Assembly (NCBI GenBank): GCA_001897995.1
Contig: MKRV01000245.1
Coordinates: forward strand, 1-51,493
Source of the DNA: Alphaproteobacteria bacterium 65-37
Lineage (GTDB): Bacteria; Pseudomonadota; Alphaproteobacteria; Reyranellales; Reyranellaceae
Reading direction: 5' to 3'
DNA length: 51,493 nt
In this document: one piece after another, positions 44,336 to 51,493 of the stretch
Position numbering within the stretch: position 1 is the stretch's first letter
Layout of the letters: every line of letters begins with the position of its first letter
The notes under the pieces: generated by a model
What the model saw: the letters and a program-made list of their open reading frames with translations, nothing else
What the model was told of the DNA's origin: nothing
The model's database searches: none
Translations under genes and position numbers: made by a program

Positions 44336-44746
44336 TCAGCCCGTCTTGGCGAAGGTGAACCTGCAGACGCGACTGCCCACACGGTCGCCGGTGCCGGACG
44401 TGCCCGTGAACTTCGCCATGACTTCGAACGAGATCGGCGTCGCCGTAGCGGCAAACTTCTGATTGAAGTCGGCAGAGCCCGAAATGCCGCGCGCGGAGAG
44501 CGATGCGGTGCCGTCGGCGTTGATCCGCCCCTCCAGGGACATCGACGGGCTCTGTCCCTTTTCGCGATACTGCCCGAGGAAGCGGCCGTCCTTCACGCGG
44601 GCGCCATAGCGCCAGGTGAAGCCTCGGGCGCCTTCCTGCGTCCCCTCGCAGACCTGCAGGACGGACCAGTCGCCATCGAACGATTGGGCGTGGAGCGACC
44701 CCCACGGGACGCACGCACAGAACACGGCAAGCAGGACGGTGCGCAT
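44336..44746 (-). CDS. secreted small protein of unknown function
   Basis: Protein of 136 residues with a clear Sec signal peptide (MRTVLLAVFCACVPWGSLHA, cleavage probably after Ala20, before QSFDGDW). The mature part is a beta-rich domain with FTWRYGARVKDGRFLGQYRE and SMSLEGRINADGTASLSARG, resembling small periplasmic barrel-like proteins common in alphaproteobacteria. A Cys in VLQVCEGT and another in SRVCRFTF could pair. ATG 44746 is chosen for the signal peptide. It is divergent from the next gene, and a perfect FNR-type box lies 89 bases upstream. Confidence 0.7.
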   Translation of the reverse strand: MRTVLLAVFCACVPWGSLHAQSFDGDWSVLQVCEGTQEGARGFTWRYGARVKDGRFLGQYREKGQSPSMSLEGRINADGTASLSARGISGSADFNQKFAATATPISFEVMAKFTGTSGTGDRVGSRVCRFTFAKTG

Positions 44747-44834
44747 GCGCGGGCCTCTGATTTGTCGCGGGACACGCCACGTTAATCGACGCCGTCGTCG
44801 GGCGTCGACTGGAAATTCCAGTGTCCATTGCCGC

Positions 44835-44848
44835 TTGATTTGCATCAA
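44835..44848. promoter_or_regulatory. perfect FNR/FixK-type box between divergent genes
   Basis: TTGAT-TTGC-ATCAA is an exact match to the FNR/Anr/FixK consensus TTGAT-N4-ATCAA. On the plus strand a weak -10 (TAGTCT, 44870-44875) gives a start near 44882, which places the box near -41, the classic activator position for the gene at 44939. It lies nearly midway between the two divergent start codons, so the minus-strand gene could also be affected. Confidence 0.72.
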
Positions 44849-44938
44849 GGACGTCTCTTTTCGGCCACCTAGTCTGGACATCGACATTGAATCCCGCGGC
44901 GACGTCGATCGCGGTCAGGGGAAGCATGGGGAGCGCCG

Positions 44939-46168
44939 ATGGCCGATCGGCAGGACAACGATGGAAGCATTGCGCCCGGGCGGCCTGGAAGACGCTGTCT
45001 GGCCGCGGTCGCCATAGCGCTCGCCATGGCGTTCATGGCGGGCGGCGTCGGATCGAACGCATCGGCCATGACGCTCACGACCGAGCCGATCGAGCGGCCC
45101 GAGTCTGCCGGTAAGGCCCTCGCTTCCGTTCCCCGGCTCAGGCTCACCGGGGTGCTGGAGCCCGGCGACAGTGACCGGGTGCGCGATATCCTGGAGCGTC
45201 TGAGATCGCGTGGTAAGAGCGACGGCGGCGAACTCGCGACGATCGAGCTCGACAGTGCCGGCGGTACCCTCGAGGAGGGGCTGCGGATCGGGCGGCTGTT
45301 TCGCCAGTTCGGCGTGACGACGATCGTCCGCTCGAAGGCTCGCTGCCTGTCGGCCTGTGCGCTTGCCTTTCTCGGGGGCGCGGCGGTCGAGGCGGGCAGG
45401 ATCGTGCCGAGCCGGCGGCTCGAGATCGGCGGCCGGCTTGGATTTCACGCCTTCTACGCCGGCCGGGAGGACCGATCGGCCGACGCGGCAGCGAGCCGGG
45501 CCCGAGGCGTCGCCGAGGGGCGGGCGGCCTCCGCGATGATCATCGCCTACGCCGTGGAGATGGGGGCCGACTCCGGGCTCATCGCCCGCGCCCTGATACG
45601 CCCGCCGGAGGACATGACCTACATCATCCGGGTGAGGGAGTTCGCCGCCCTGAATGTCTGCCCGATGGGCCTCGATCGGCCCCGCCTCGCCCTGATCGAG
45701 CAGGCCGTGAATCTCTGCAGCAACGCGACGGCGGGATTGCTGACGCAATGGACGGACCTGGTGCACGAATACACGGCCCGCGAGGCGCGCAATCTCCTGC
45801 TGGGCGAGGTCAGTCGCAGCATCACCGCCGCCAATGTGCGCAAGGGCCTGGGCGCACGGCTCGAAGAGATCATGCGTTCGGGAAACGAGACCGCCAAGGA
45901 TCTGGCCTATGGCGAACTCGCCGCCGCGGGCATTGCTCTGCCGGTTCTGCAGGACAAGGCGTTCCACATGGAGGATGCGAGGCTGGGGCCCCACACGTTC
46001 GAATGCCTGGCCAGCCTGTCACCGCATGAACAAGGTGCCTATGGCGTCGCCCTGATCACGCCGCGGGGCGTGGTGGCACCGCCGCATGTTGCGCCGCCGA
46101 GCTGCCCGGCCTTGTTCCTCTACGCGCCGGACGAGCTGATCAACCTTCGCGCCGATCTGGAGCGCTGA
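44939..46168 (+). CDS. periplasmic ClpP/crotonase-fold protein (COG3904-like)
   Basis: Protein of 409 residues with a long N-region and a hydrophobic signal (LAAVAIALAMAFMAGG), probably cleaved after NASA near residue 43. The core IELDSAGGTLEEGLRIGRLF, then VRSKARCLSACALAFLGG and LGFHAFYAG, matches the COG3904 group, which share the ClpP/SppA fold. Ser139 in the LSAC segment sits where the nucleophile would be. The C-terminal 150 residues are unassigned and contain paired cysteines. ATG 44939 follows a GGGGAG site. The perfect FNR box upstream suggests oxygen-responsive expression. Enzyme activity is unproven for this group. Confidence 0.75.
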   Translation: MADRQDNDGSIAPGRPGRRCLAAVAIALAMAFMAGGVGSNASAMTLTTEPIERPESAGKALASVPRLRLTGVLEPGDSDRVRDILERLRSRGKSDGGELATIELDSAGGTLEEGLRIGRLFRQFGVTTIVRSKARCLSACALAFLGGAAVEAGRIVPSRRLEIGGRLGFHAFYAGREDRSADAAASRARGVAEGRAASAMIIAYAVEMGADSGLIARALIRPPEDMTYIIRVREFAALNVCPMGLDRPRLALIEQAVNLCSNATAGLLTQWTDLVHEYTAREARNLLLGEVSRSITAANVRKGLGARLEEIMRSGNETAKDLAYGELAAAGIALPVLQDKAFHMEDARLGPHTFECLASLSPHEQGAYGVALITPRGVVAPPHVAPPSCPALFLYAPDELINLRADLER

Positions 46169-46194
46169 CGCCGATGCTTTCCAGCGAAGCGGCT

Positions 46195-46977
46195 CTATTC
46201 TCCGTCCAGCGCCCAGATGTACCCGAAAGCGGTGTAGTTCTGGATCCGGTCGAAGTGCGGATCGAGTGCCTCGAACTTGCGGCGGATGCGCCTGATGGCA
46301 GAGCGCACATTGGTCTTGTAGCCGCTCTCGCCGCATCCCGCGACGAAGCCGCGATAGTGCAGGACATCGTAGAGCGCACGATAGGTCACGTGATGGCCGG
46401 CATTGGCGGCCAGCAAAGCGACGATCTTGAACTCGCCGACCGTGAGATCGAGATCGGTACCGGCCCAGAAGGCTCGACTGACCTGGGTCTTGAGCTTGAG
46501 CTCGCCGAGCGTGAAGGTCTTGTCTCGCTGTGCCGTCGGCACCTTCTGGCGGGCGATTTTCAGTCGAAACGCCAGGATCGCGTATCCGCGCGATTTGTCG
46601 ATGAAGTCGATGGCGCCGTTCTCGAGAGCCACGCATTCATTGCTTGCGATCGACCGGCGCGTCAGGAAGACGATGGGCGCAGCGACGCCCGCGCGCCTCA
46701 ACTGGTGCAGCAAGGTGAGGCCGGGACTGGAGGAGTGATCCCAGTCCAGAACGATGAGATCGGCAGCAGCCAGAGAGTCGATGGCCTCGAGAACGGAGGG
46801 ACCGTCGGCAAACGTCGTTACCGAAAAGCCTCGGGGCTCCAACTCGTTCGACAAGGTATCGCGAAAGCACTCGTCCTCGTCGATCGCGACGATCTGGAGG
46901 GGCGAGTCGGGCTCGGCGTACGACAGGAGTGGGGGGACCATCTCCTGTGCATCGACTGGCATGATCGTCAATTGCAT
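46195..46977 (-). CDS. OmpR-family response regulator, ChvI-like
   Basis: DNA-binding response regulator of 260 residues. The receiver domain has the acidic pocket IDEDE (33-35), phosphoacceptor Asp78 in LIVLDWD, the Thr switch in FLTRR, and the conserved lysine in FIDKSRG. The winged-helix domain (LDLTVGEFKIVALLAANAGHHVTYRALYDVL, and on through SGYKTNVRSAIRRIRRKFEALDPHFDRIQNY) closely follows the ChvI pattern of alphaproteobacteria. ATG 46977 has a very strong GGGGGGAGG site three bases upstream, so longer upstream forms are rejected. No histidine kinase is adjacent, so it is an orphan here. It converges on the COG3904-like gene with only 26 bases between. Confidence 0.86.
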   Translation of the reverse strand: MQLTIMPVDAQEMVPPLLSYAEPDSPLQIVAIDEDECFRDTLSNELEPRGFSVTTFADGPSVLEAIDSLAAADLIVLDWDHSSSPGLTLLHQLRRAGVAAPIVFLTRRSIASNECVALENGAIDFIDKSRGYAILAFRLKIARQKVPTAQRDKTFTLGELKLKTQVSRAFWAGTDLDLTVGEFKIVALLAANAGHHVTYRALYDVLHYRGFVAGCGESGYKTNVRSAIRRIRRKFEALDPHFDRIQNYTAFGYIWALDGE

Positions 46978-47220
46978 GAGCCTCCCCCCTCGTCGGATCG
47001 CCGAAATCGACGGCGTCAGCGGTCGATCTCGTTCCGGCAGCAGCAGCAGCAGGAGAGGGCGCAGGAATCCCGGCCGGACAGTACAGATGCCTGTTCGACT
47101 GCAGCCTGACGGCGGCAACCGCGATCGCACGCATATAGGGCCATGACTGGTCCCACATTCTTCGCACAAGTGCTGAGGTTCCCACCTCGACGATACAAAG
47201 AGGCACCCCTGCCTCGTTGC

Positions 47221-47235
47221 TTGCACCTGATGCAA
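47221..47235. repeat. inverted repeat TTGCA-N5-TGCAA
   Basis: Perfect five-base arms around a five-base spacer in the region upstream of the ChvI-like gene. The size suits a dimeric regulator site, but no regulator can be named. Confidence 0.4.
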
Positions 47236-47461
47236 AGTCCCTTCCCGGAGTTTTGTATAAAGTGTGTCGCGGAGCGAAGAAAACAGAAAATGGATTTTGA
47301 GCCACTCAACCCGGGGTTTTTGCACTCATCTTCGCTCGTGCGAGCATCGGCGCCGATCTCGACAGTCGCGCTGTATCAACACTTGGGGCGTGGTGTCGCG
47401 AAGCATCAACATGCTGAATCGCGTTCGCGATGAGACATGCCTCCGACAACCATTTCTAGTT

Positions 47462-47479
47462 GTCACCCATTTGGGTTAC
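47462..47479. repeat. 18-base imperfect palindrome
   Basis: GTCACCCATTTGGGTTAC has perfect ACCCA/TGGGT inner arms around TT, with outer G-C and T-A pairs and one mismatch. It lies about 345 bases upstream of the lipoprotein gene and is a possible operator of unknown use. Confidence 0.4.
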
Positions 47480-47824
47480 GTGCCTCTCAGGCTTTGGCGC
47501 TGGTGAATCTACAAGCACGAATGCCCTGCAGCCGGTTGTATCCGGCCTAGTCCGAAACACCGAGAGCAGACCGGGAGAGACGAGTCCGGCTGCGCTGACG
47601 ACATCAAGCTCCGGCGAACCTGGGTTGTATGAGTAAATCGTGTACACTGCATTGGTGTGGCGGAGAAAGTACCAGGGGCAGTCTGGCCGGTAATCTCGGA
47701 AGGCATTCCAGCCATGTCGCGTTGTCCCGAGCCGCTGTTCGACCGAATTGCAGCGATGCCGTTGGGCGTCTCCACCGGGATCGACTGAAGTATTGGCGCG
47801 CCGTTTTCGACTTCGGGGGAGACA

Positions 47825-49231
47825 ATGGCAAGGATCACCACCCTAGGGATGCTGGGCGTTGCTCTCGTTGGCGTGGCCGGTTGTGATCCGGAGATCAATG
47901 TCAGGGAAAAATGGGGCAAGAGCATCGCCAACTATGGACTTCGCGGTGTCTACCCGATGCGCGAGAACCTGTATCCGGGAGACATCTATCTCTATGTCCC
48001 CAACGGTTGCGGCGAGAACTACGTGACCTCTATCTCGGAGATGATGCTGCTCGGGGCTTTGCCCCCGGCAGAGATCAAGCATGCCTTCGAGCAGTTCTAT
48101 GGTTCGCGGCCCTCCTTCCCGCGAAACCCTTTAGCAGCAGCCAAGGGTAGTTCGTCCTCCAGTACGACCACGGCCACCCTTCCACAGGGCAGATTTTCTC
48201 TGACTGGTCAGGGGCCGTTCACGGCCAATGTCGAGGCCGGAGCCGCGACGACGACGGTCAAGGAGAAAACGTCTACCGAGACCAGCTCGGACAAGGTCTC
48301 GGCAAGTCCGCAGGACTCCCCTGAAGCCGACAGCAAGAACCCAATATTCAATCCAGGGCGCGAGCGCTTCACGCGCCTTCCAATGGCAGCTCTCCCGAAT
48401 ATCTCTCTTTACAACTCCATAGGCGGCACGGCGGGCGGCGCCTGGAACTGGATATCCGGCGCGATCGGCGGCGAAGACGCTCGCAAGGTCCGGATCTCGG
48501 CAACACAGGTCGAGATGGCAGAGTTGCCGGCAAACGCTTTTCAGCAGCTCGTCATGAACTTCATGAGAGGGCCATATTGGAGCGCGTTCGAAAGCAACGC
48601 CAGAAGCGCGGCGGGGCAGCTGAGGCAAGAGCTCGCCTCCGACCCGAAATGCGGAGGCCGGGTAGGAACCGACGCCCAGCTCATGTTCGTCAACAACGTC
48701 TACTACACGCGCAGCCTGACTTTCGAATTCGGCAACGACAGCGCATTTGCCGCGAGACTCGCCGCGTCGTTGCCGGCCGCCGAAGGTGCCGCTGCGCCAG
48801 CGACGCCCTTCAATCCACCCGGCTTGCCAGCCGCGAACCCCTCGAATCCGGCGGAGGTTTCCTCGCGCGCGCTTCTGGCCAATCTTGCGACGATGTCCGG
48901 CGGGCCCGGAGGCGGGCTCACCCTGGCCGTTGGCTATAGCGGAAATCTTGCGATGACTCAGACATTCGCGCGGCCGATGGCGTTCGCGACGCAGCATGCC
49001 TTTTGGTATGGCTTGAGCGGATCCCCTTCGGCAGCTGTCGACGGCCAGGCCGGTGGCACGAGCAACACGACTCCTCCGGGATTGCCCCATCCGACTGCCA
49101 TGGGCAACACGAAGGGCGCTGTCCCCGCCGGAGCAGCGCCGGCAAGCGGGAGCACAACCATCATCACGAGCGTGCCGGCGGAAACGCCTGCAAAGCAGCC
49201 GCCGATCATGAAGCCGAGTCGGGTCAACTGA
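47825..49231 (+). CDS. lipoprotein of unknown function
   Basis: Protein of 468 residues with a type II signal peptide: MARITTLGMLGVALVGVAGC, lipobox LVGVAGC ending in Cys20, then DPEIN. Asp after the lipid-modified Cys might favour inner-membrane retention by the E. coli rule, which may not apply here. The mature protein has an ordered N-terminal part (WGKSIANYGLRGVYPMRENL, PGDIYLYVPNG), a Ser/Thr-rich linker (about residues 108-170), a middle domain (ISATQVEMAELPANAFQQLV) and a Pro/Ala/Gly-rich low-complexity tail. A GGGGGAG site precedes the ATG. I do not recognise the family; the composition suggests a cell-envelope protein. Confidence 0.7.
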   Translation: MARITTLGMLGVALVGVAGCDPEINVREKWGKSIANYGLRGVYPMRENLYPGDIYLYVPNGCGENYVTSISEMMLLGALPPAEIKHAFEQFYGSRPSFPRNPLAAAKGSSSSSTTTATLPQGRFSLTGQGPFTANVEAGAATTTVKEKTSTETSSDKVSASPQDSPEADSKNPIFNPGRERFTRLPMAALPNISLYNSIGGTAGGAWNWISGAIGGEDARKVRISATQVEMAELPANAFQQLVMNFMRGPYWSAFESNARSAAGQLRQELASDPKCGGRVGTDAQLMFVNNVYYTRSLTFEFGNDSAFAARLAASLPAAEGAAAPATPFNPPGLPAANPSNPAEVSSRALLANLATMSGGPGGGLTLAVGYSGNLAMTQTFARPMAFATQHAFWYGLSGSPSAAVDGQAGGTSNTTPPGLPHPTAMGNTKGAVPAGAAPASGSTTIITSVPAETPAKQPPIMKPSRVN

Positions 49232-49511
49232 GGTCTTTGTTGCCGGCGCTCCCTCAGCCCGGGTGATGACGGCTCCAGCGCCGATGCGCCTGTCGATCGA
49301 TGGTGTATGCTCGCGATGCCGGCGGCCCGGTCCGATGGATCCCTGAGAGGCCCCTCGAGGAACCGGAATATCGTGGCCACGGCTGAGCTTGCCCGATCAT
49401 ACGTTCGTACCCGCTACACCTTCGTCTAGTGGATTTGTCGCCGGCTTGGCGGCATCCCTGAGAAAGCCACAGCAGTCGTGGTGAAGCGCGTTTCGTAGGG
49501 AGGTGCGTGCC
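49232..49511. other. intergenic region upstream of formate dehydrogenase
   Basis: Contains no gene and no FNR box. A CCTCGAGG palindrome (about 49353-49360) and small GC stem-loops (GCCG...CGGC near 49440-49455) are present, but none resolves into a known riboswitch by eye. A strong GGGAGG (about 49498-49503) precedes the ATG at 49512. Confidence 0.5.
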
Positions 49512-51493
49512 ATGGAACTCACGCGACGGGGTTTCGTCAGGGTAACGGGCGCGGGCCTCGCGGCCTCCAGTCTCGGGGCGCTGGGCTTCGGGCCGGCTCA
49601 GGAGGCGCTTGCAGCCGCGGTCCGGCCTTTCAAGCTCACCCATGCGACCGAGACCCGCAACACCTGCACCTACTGTTCGGTGGCTTGCGGCATCCTGGTC
49701 TACAGCATGGGCGACCGCGCCAAGAACGCGCGATCCAACATCATCCATATCGAGGGCGACCCCGACCATCCGGTGAATCGCGGCACGCTTTGCCCCAAGG
49801 GCTCGGCCCTGCTCGATATCGTCCACGCGCCGACCCGGCTCACGGCGCCCAAGTACCGCGCGCCGGGCACTGACACGTTCAAGGAGGTGTCCTGGGACTT
49901 CGCGCTCGACCGGATTGCACGCCTGCTGAAGGACGACCGCGACAAGAACTTCATCGCCCGCAACGCGGCCGGCACGACGGTCAACCGCTGGACCAGCACG
50001 GGCATGCTGGCGGCGTCGGCCTCCTCGTCGGAGACCGCCTACCTCACCTGGAAGGTGGCGCGGTCGCTGGGCATGGTGGTCTTCGACAACCAGGCCAGGG
50101 TTTGACACGGACCCACGGTGGCCAGTCTGGCCCCGACCTTCGGCCGCGGTGCGATGACCAACACCTGGCAGGACATCAAGAATGCCAACCTGGTCGTGGT
50201 GATGGGCGGCAATGCCGCCGAAGCCCATCCCTGCGGCTTCAAATGGGTGATCGAGGCCAAGATCGAGAACCGCGCCAAGCTGCTGGTGGTCGATCCGCGC
50301 TTCACCCGCACCGCCGCGGTGGCCGACTTCTATGCCCCGATCCGGCCGGGCACCGACATCGCCTTCCTGAGCGGCATCATCCGCTACCTGCTGGAGAAGG
50401 ATGCGATCCAGCACGAATACGTGCGGGCCTACACCAATGCCGGCCTGATCGTGCAGGAAGGCTTCGGCTTCGAGAACGGCCTGTTCACGGGCTACGACGA
50501 GGGAACACGCAGCTACGACAAGTCGGCGTGGGATTACGAGCTCGACGAGCAGGGTTTTGCCAAGACCGACGATAGCTGGAAGCATCCGCGCTGCGTCATC
50601 AACCTGCTGCGCGCTCACGTCGCCCGCTACACGCCCGAGATGGTCTCGCGTATCTGCGGCACGCCACAGGACAAGTTCCTGGAGATCTGCGCCCTGTTCG
50701 CGGCCACGGCGGCGCCCGACAAGGCGATGACCTGCCTGTTCGCGCTCGGCTGGACGCAGCATTCGATCGGCGCGCAGAACATCCGCACCATGGCGATGAT
50801 CCAGCTCCTGCTGGGCAATATCGGCGTCGCCGGCGGCGGCATGAACGCGCTGCGCGGCCATTCCAATATCCAGGGCCTGACCGATATCGGGCTCCTGTCC
50901 GACCAGATGCCGGGCTATCTCGCCCTGCCCAAGGACGGCGAGCCCACGCTCGAGAGCTACATGAAGACCCGGCAGTTCAAGCCGCTGCGGCCGGGCCAGA
51001 CCAGCTACTACCAGAACTATCGCAAGTTCCTGGTGAGCCTGATGAAGGCGGTCTACGGCGACGCCGCCACCGCCGAAAACAACTGGGCGTACGATTGGCT
51101 GCCCAAGCTGGACCTGCCCATGTACGACATCATCCGGGCCTTCGAGATGATGAACAACGGCGAGATGACCGGCTACATCTGCCAGGGCTTCAACCCGCTG
51201 CAGGCCTTCCCGGACCGCGGCAAGATCCGCAAGGGACTGAGCAAGCTCAAGTTCCTGGTGGTGATGGATCCGCTCGACACCGAGACCTCGCGCTTCTGGG
51301 AGAATGTCGGGCCGCAGAATCCCGCCGACCCGTCGGCGATCCAGACCGAAGTGTTCCAGTTGCCGACGACCTGCTTTGCCGAGGAGAACGGCTCGCTCGT
51401 CAACTCGTCGCGCTGGCTGCAGTGGCATTGGAAGGCGGCCGACGGACCGGGCAAGGCACAGTCCGATATCTGGATCATGTCGGGGATCTTTCA
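49512..51493 (+). CDS. fdnG: formate dehydrogenase-N/O alpha subunit, selenoprotein (C-terminus beyond window)
   Basis: Periplasm-facing molybdopterin enzyme that oxidises formate to CO2 and passes electrons to iron-sulfur and cytochrome b subunits. The first 660 codons are present. A twin-arginine signal (TRRGFVRVTGAGLAASSLG) begins at residue 4. The [4Fe-4S] ligands are Cys52, Cys55, Cys59 and Cys94 (CTYCSVACG, GTLCPKG). At codon 198 the frame has TGA (50103-50105) in the context QARV-U-HGPTVASLAPTFGRGAMTN, which matches the active-site selenocysteine of E. coli FdnG/FdoG (U196). The frame continues open through family motifs such as DIKNANLVVVMGGN and GNIGVAGGGMNALRGH to the end. ATG 49512 is preferred to an in-frame GTG at 49503 because of the GGGAGG upstream. 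Confidence 0.95.
50103..50140 (+). promoter_or_regulatory. selenocysteine UGA and bSECIS-like hairpin
   Basis: The in-frame TGA at 50103-50105 is followed by GGCCA-GTC-TGGCC (50120-50132), a five-base-pair stem with the GUC loop about 19 bases downstream of the UGA. Bacterial SECIS elements place a small GU-containing apical loop at about this distance, where SelB binds. The surrounding sequence closely parallels E. coli fdnG. Translation therefore requires SelA, SelB and SelC elsewhere in the genome. Confidence 0.82.

Larger units (their letters stand above)
46978..47824. other. long intergenic region with two inverted repeats
   Basis: I see no credible gene in these 850 bases; open frames are short and compositionally random. 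The stretch carries the upstream region of the ChvI-like gene (minus) and of the lipoprotein gene (plus). Two inverted repeats stand out: TTGCA-CCTGA-TGCAA at 47221-47235 and GTCACCCATTTGGGTTAC at 47462-47479. Small RNAs cannot be excluded by eye. Confidence 0.5.

Noticed and set aside
47221..47235. TTGCA-N5-TGCAA as an FNR or FixK site
   Set aside because: Arms and spacer length do not match TTGAT-N4-ATCAA; reported only as an unnamed inverted repeat.
47143..47433. Short open frame (96 codons) in the ChvI upstream region
   Set aside because: No ribosome binding site, no recognisable motif and unremarkable composition.
50103..50105. TGA read as a nonsense mutation splitting formate dehydrogenase
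   Set aside because: Exact active-site context of FDH-N/O and a downstream SECIS-like hairpin support selenocysteine.
49254..51428. 724-codon minus-strand open frame opposite formate dehydrogenase
   Set aside because: The plus strand encodes an unmistakable selenocysteine FDH; the antisense frame is compositional.

Overview
The window is a high-GC bacterial chromosome segment, most likely from an alphaproteobacterium. The evidence is a ChvI-type response regulator, a tal-pgi-DUF2090-gnd sugar-phosphate cluster, tightly packed overlapping genes and a selenocysteine formate dehydrogenase. I cannot name the genus; Rhizobiales-like or Reyranella-like is a guess. No tRNA, rRNA, CRISPR array or insertion sequence was recognised.

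Region 1 (1-4926, minus strand) is central carbon metabolism: a HAD-like phosphatase, transaldolase, glucose-6-phosphate isomerase, a DUF2090 aldolase-like protein and the N-terminal part of 6-phosphogluconate dehydrogenase, arranged as one translationally coupled operon. Region 2 (4927-6722) has little coding content: one small frameshifted gene and a strong hairpin.

Region 3 (6723-43106, plus strand) dominates the window. It opens with a sensor-less sigma-54 activator. Then comes a non-coding leader with a perfect palindrome (possible enhancer) and a near-consensus -24/-12 promoter. About 35 kb of nearly continuous, mostly overlapping genes follow, encoding a phage-tail-like extracellular contractile injection system (eCIS, PVC/Afp-like). 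The order is: terminator/cap (Pvc16-like), a carboxypeptidase-regulatory-fold protein, sheath 1, tube 1, sheath 2, tube 2, a small Pvc6-position protein, LysM tube adaptor, gp27-like hub, gp5-like spike base, a Cys-containing helical protein, gp25-like, two baseplate J-like proteins, a tail-protein-I/beta-propeller fusion, three related Cys-rich or fibre-like proteins, a small protein, a tape-measure-like protein, an AAA+ ATPase, a 2531-residue cargo candidate, and three uncharacterised proteins. The cargo has N-terminal 20-residue repeats, four annexin-like repeats with GxGTD motifs, a hydrophobic segment and a C-terminal region resembling a PD-(D/E)XK nuclease. The next gene overlaps it by one base and is a candidate immunity gene.

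Region 4 (43229-49231) holds a PPOX-fold flavin protein, small unknown proteins, a secreted protein and a ClpP-fold periplasmic protein divergent around a perfect FNR/FixK box, an orphan ChvI-like regulator and a lipoprotein. Region 5 (49512 to the end) is a Tat-exported selenocysteine formate dehydrogenase-N/O alpha subunit, read through an in-frame UGA with a bSECIS-like hairpin.

The inferred logic is that the activator switches on the eCIS operon through RNA polymerase-sigma-54. Sheath, tube and baseplate proteins assemble into a contractile particle, the AAA+ ATPase assists assembly or loading, and the giant protein is the most likely payload. Function was assigned by reading motifs by eye; no searches were run.
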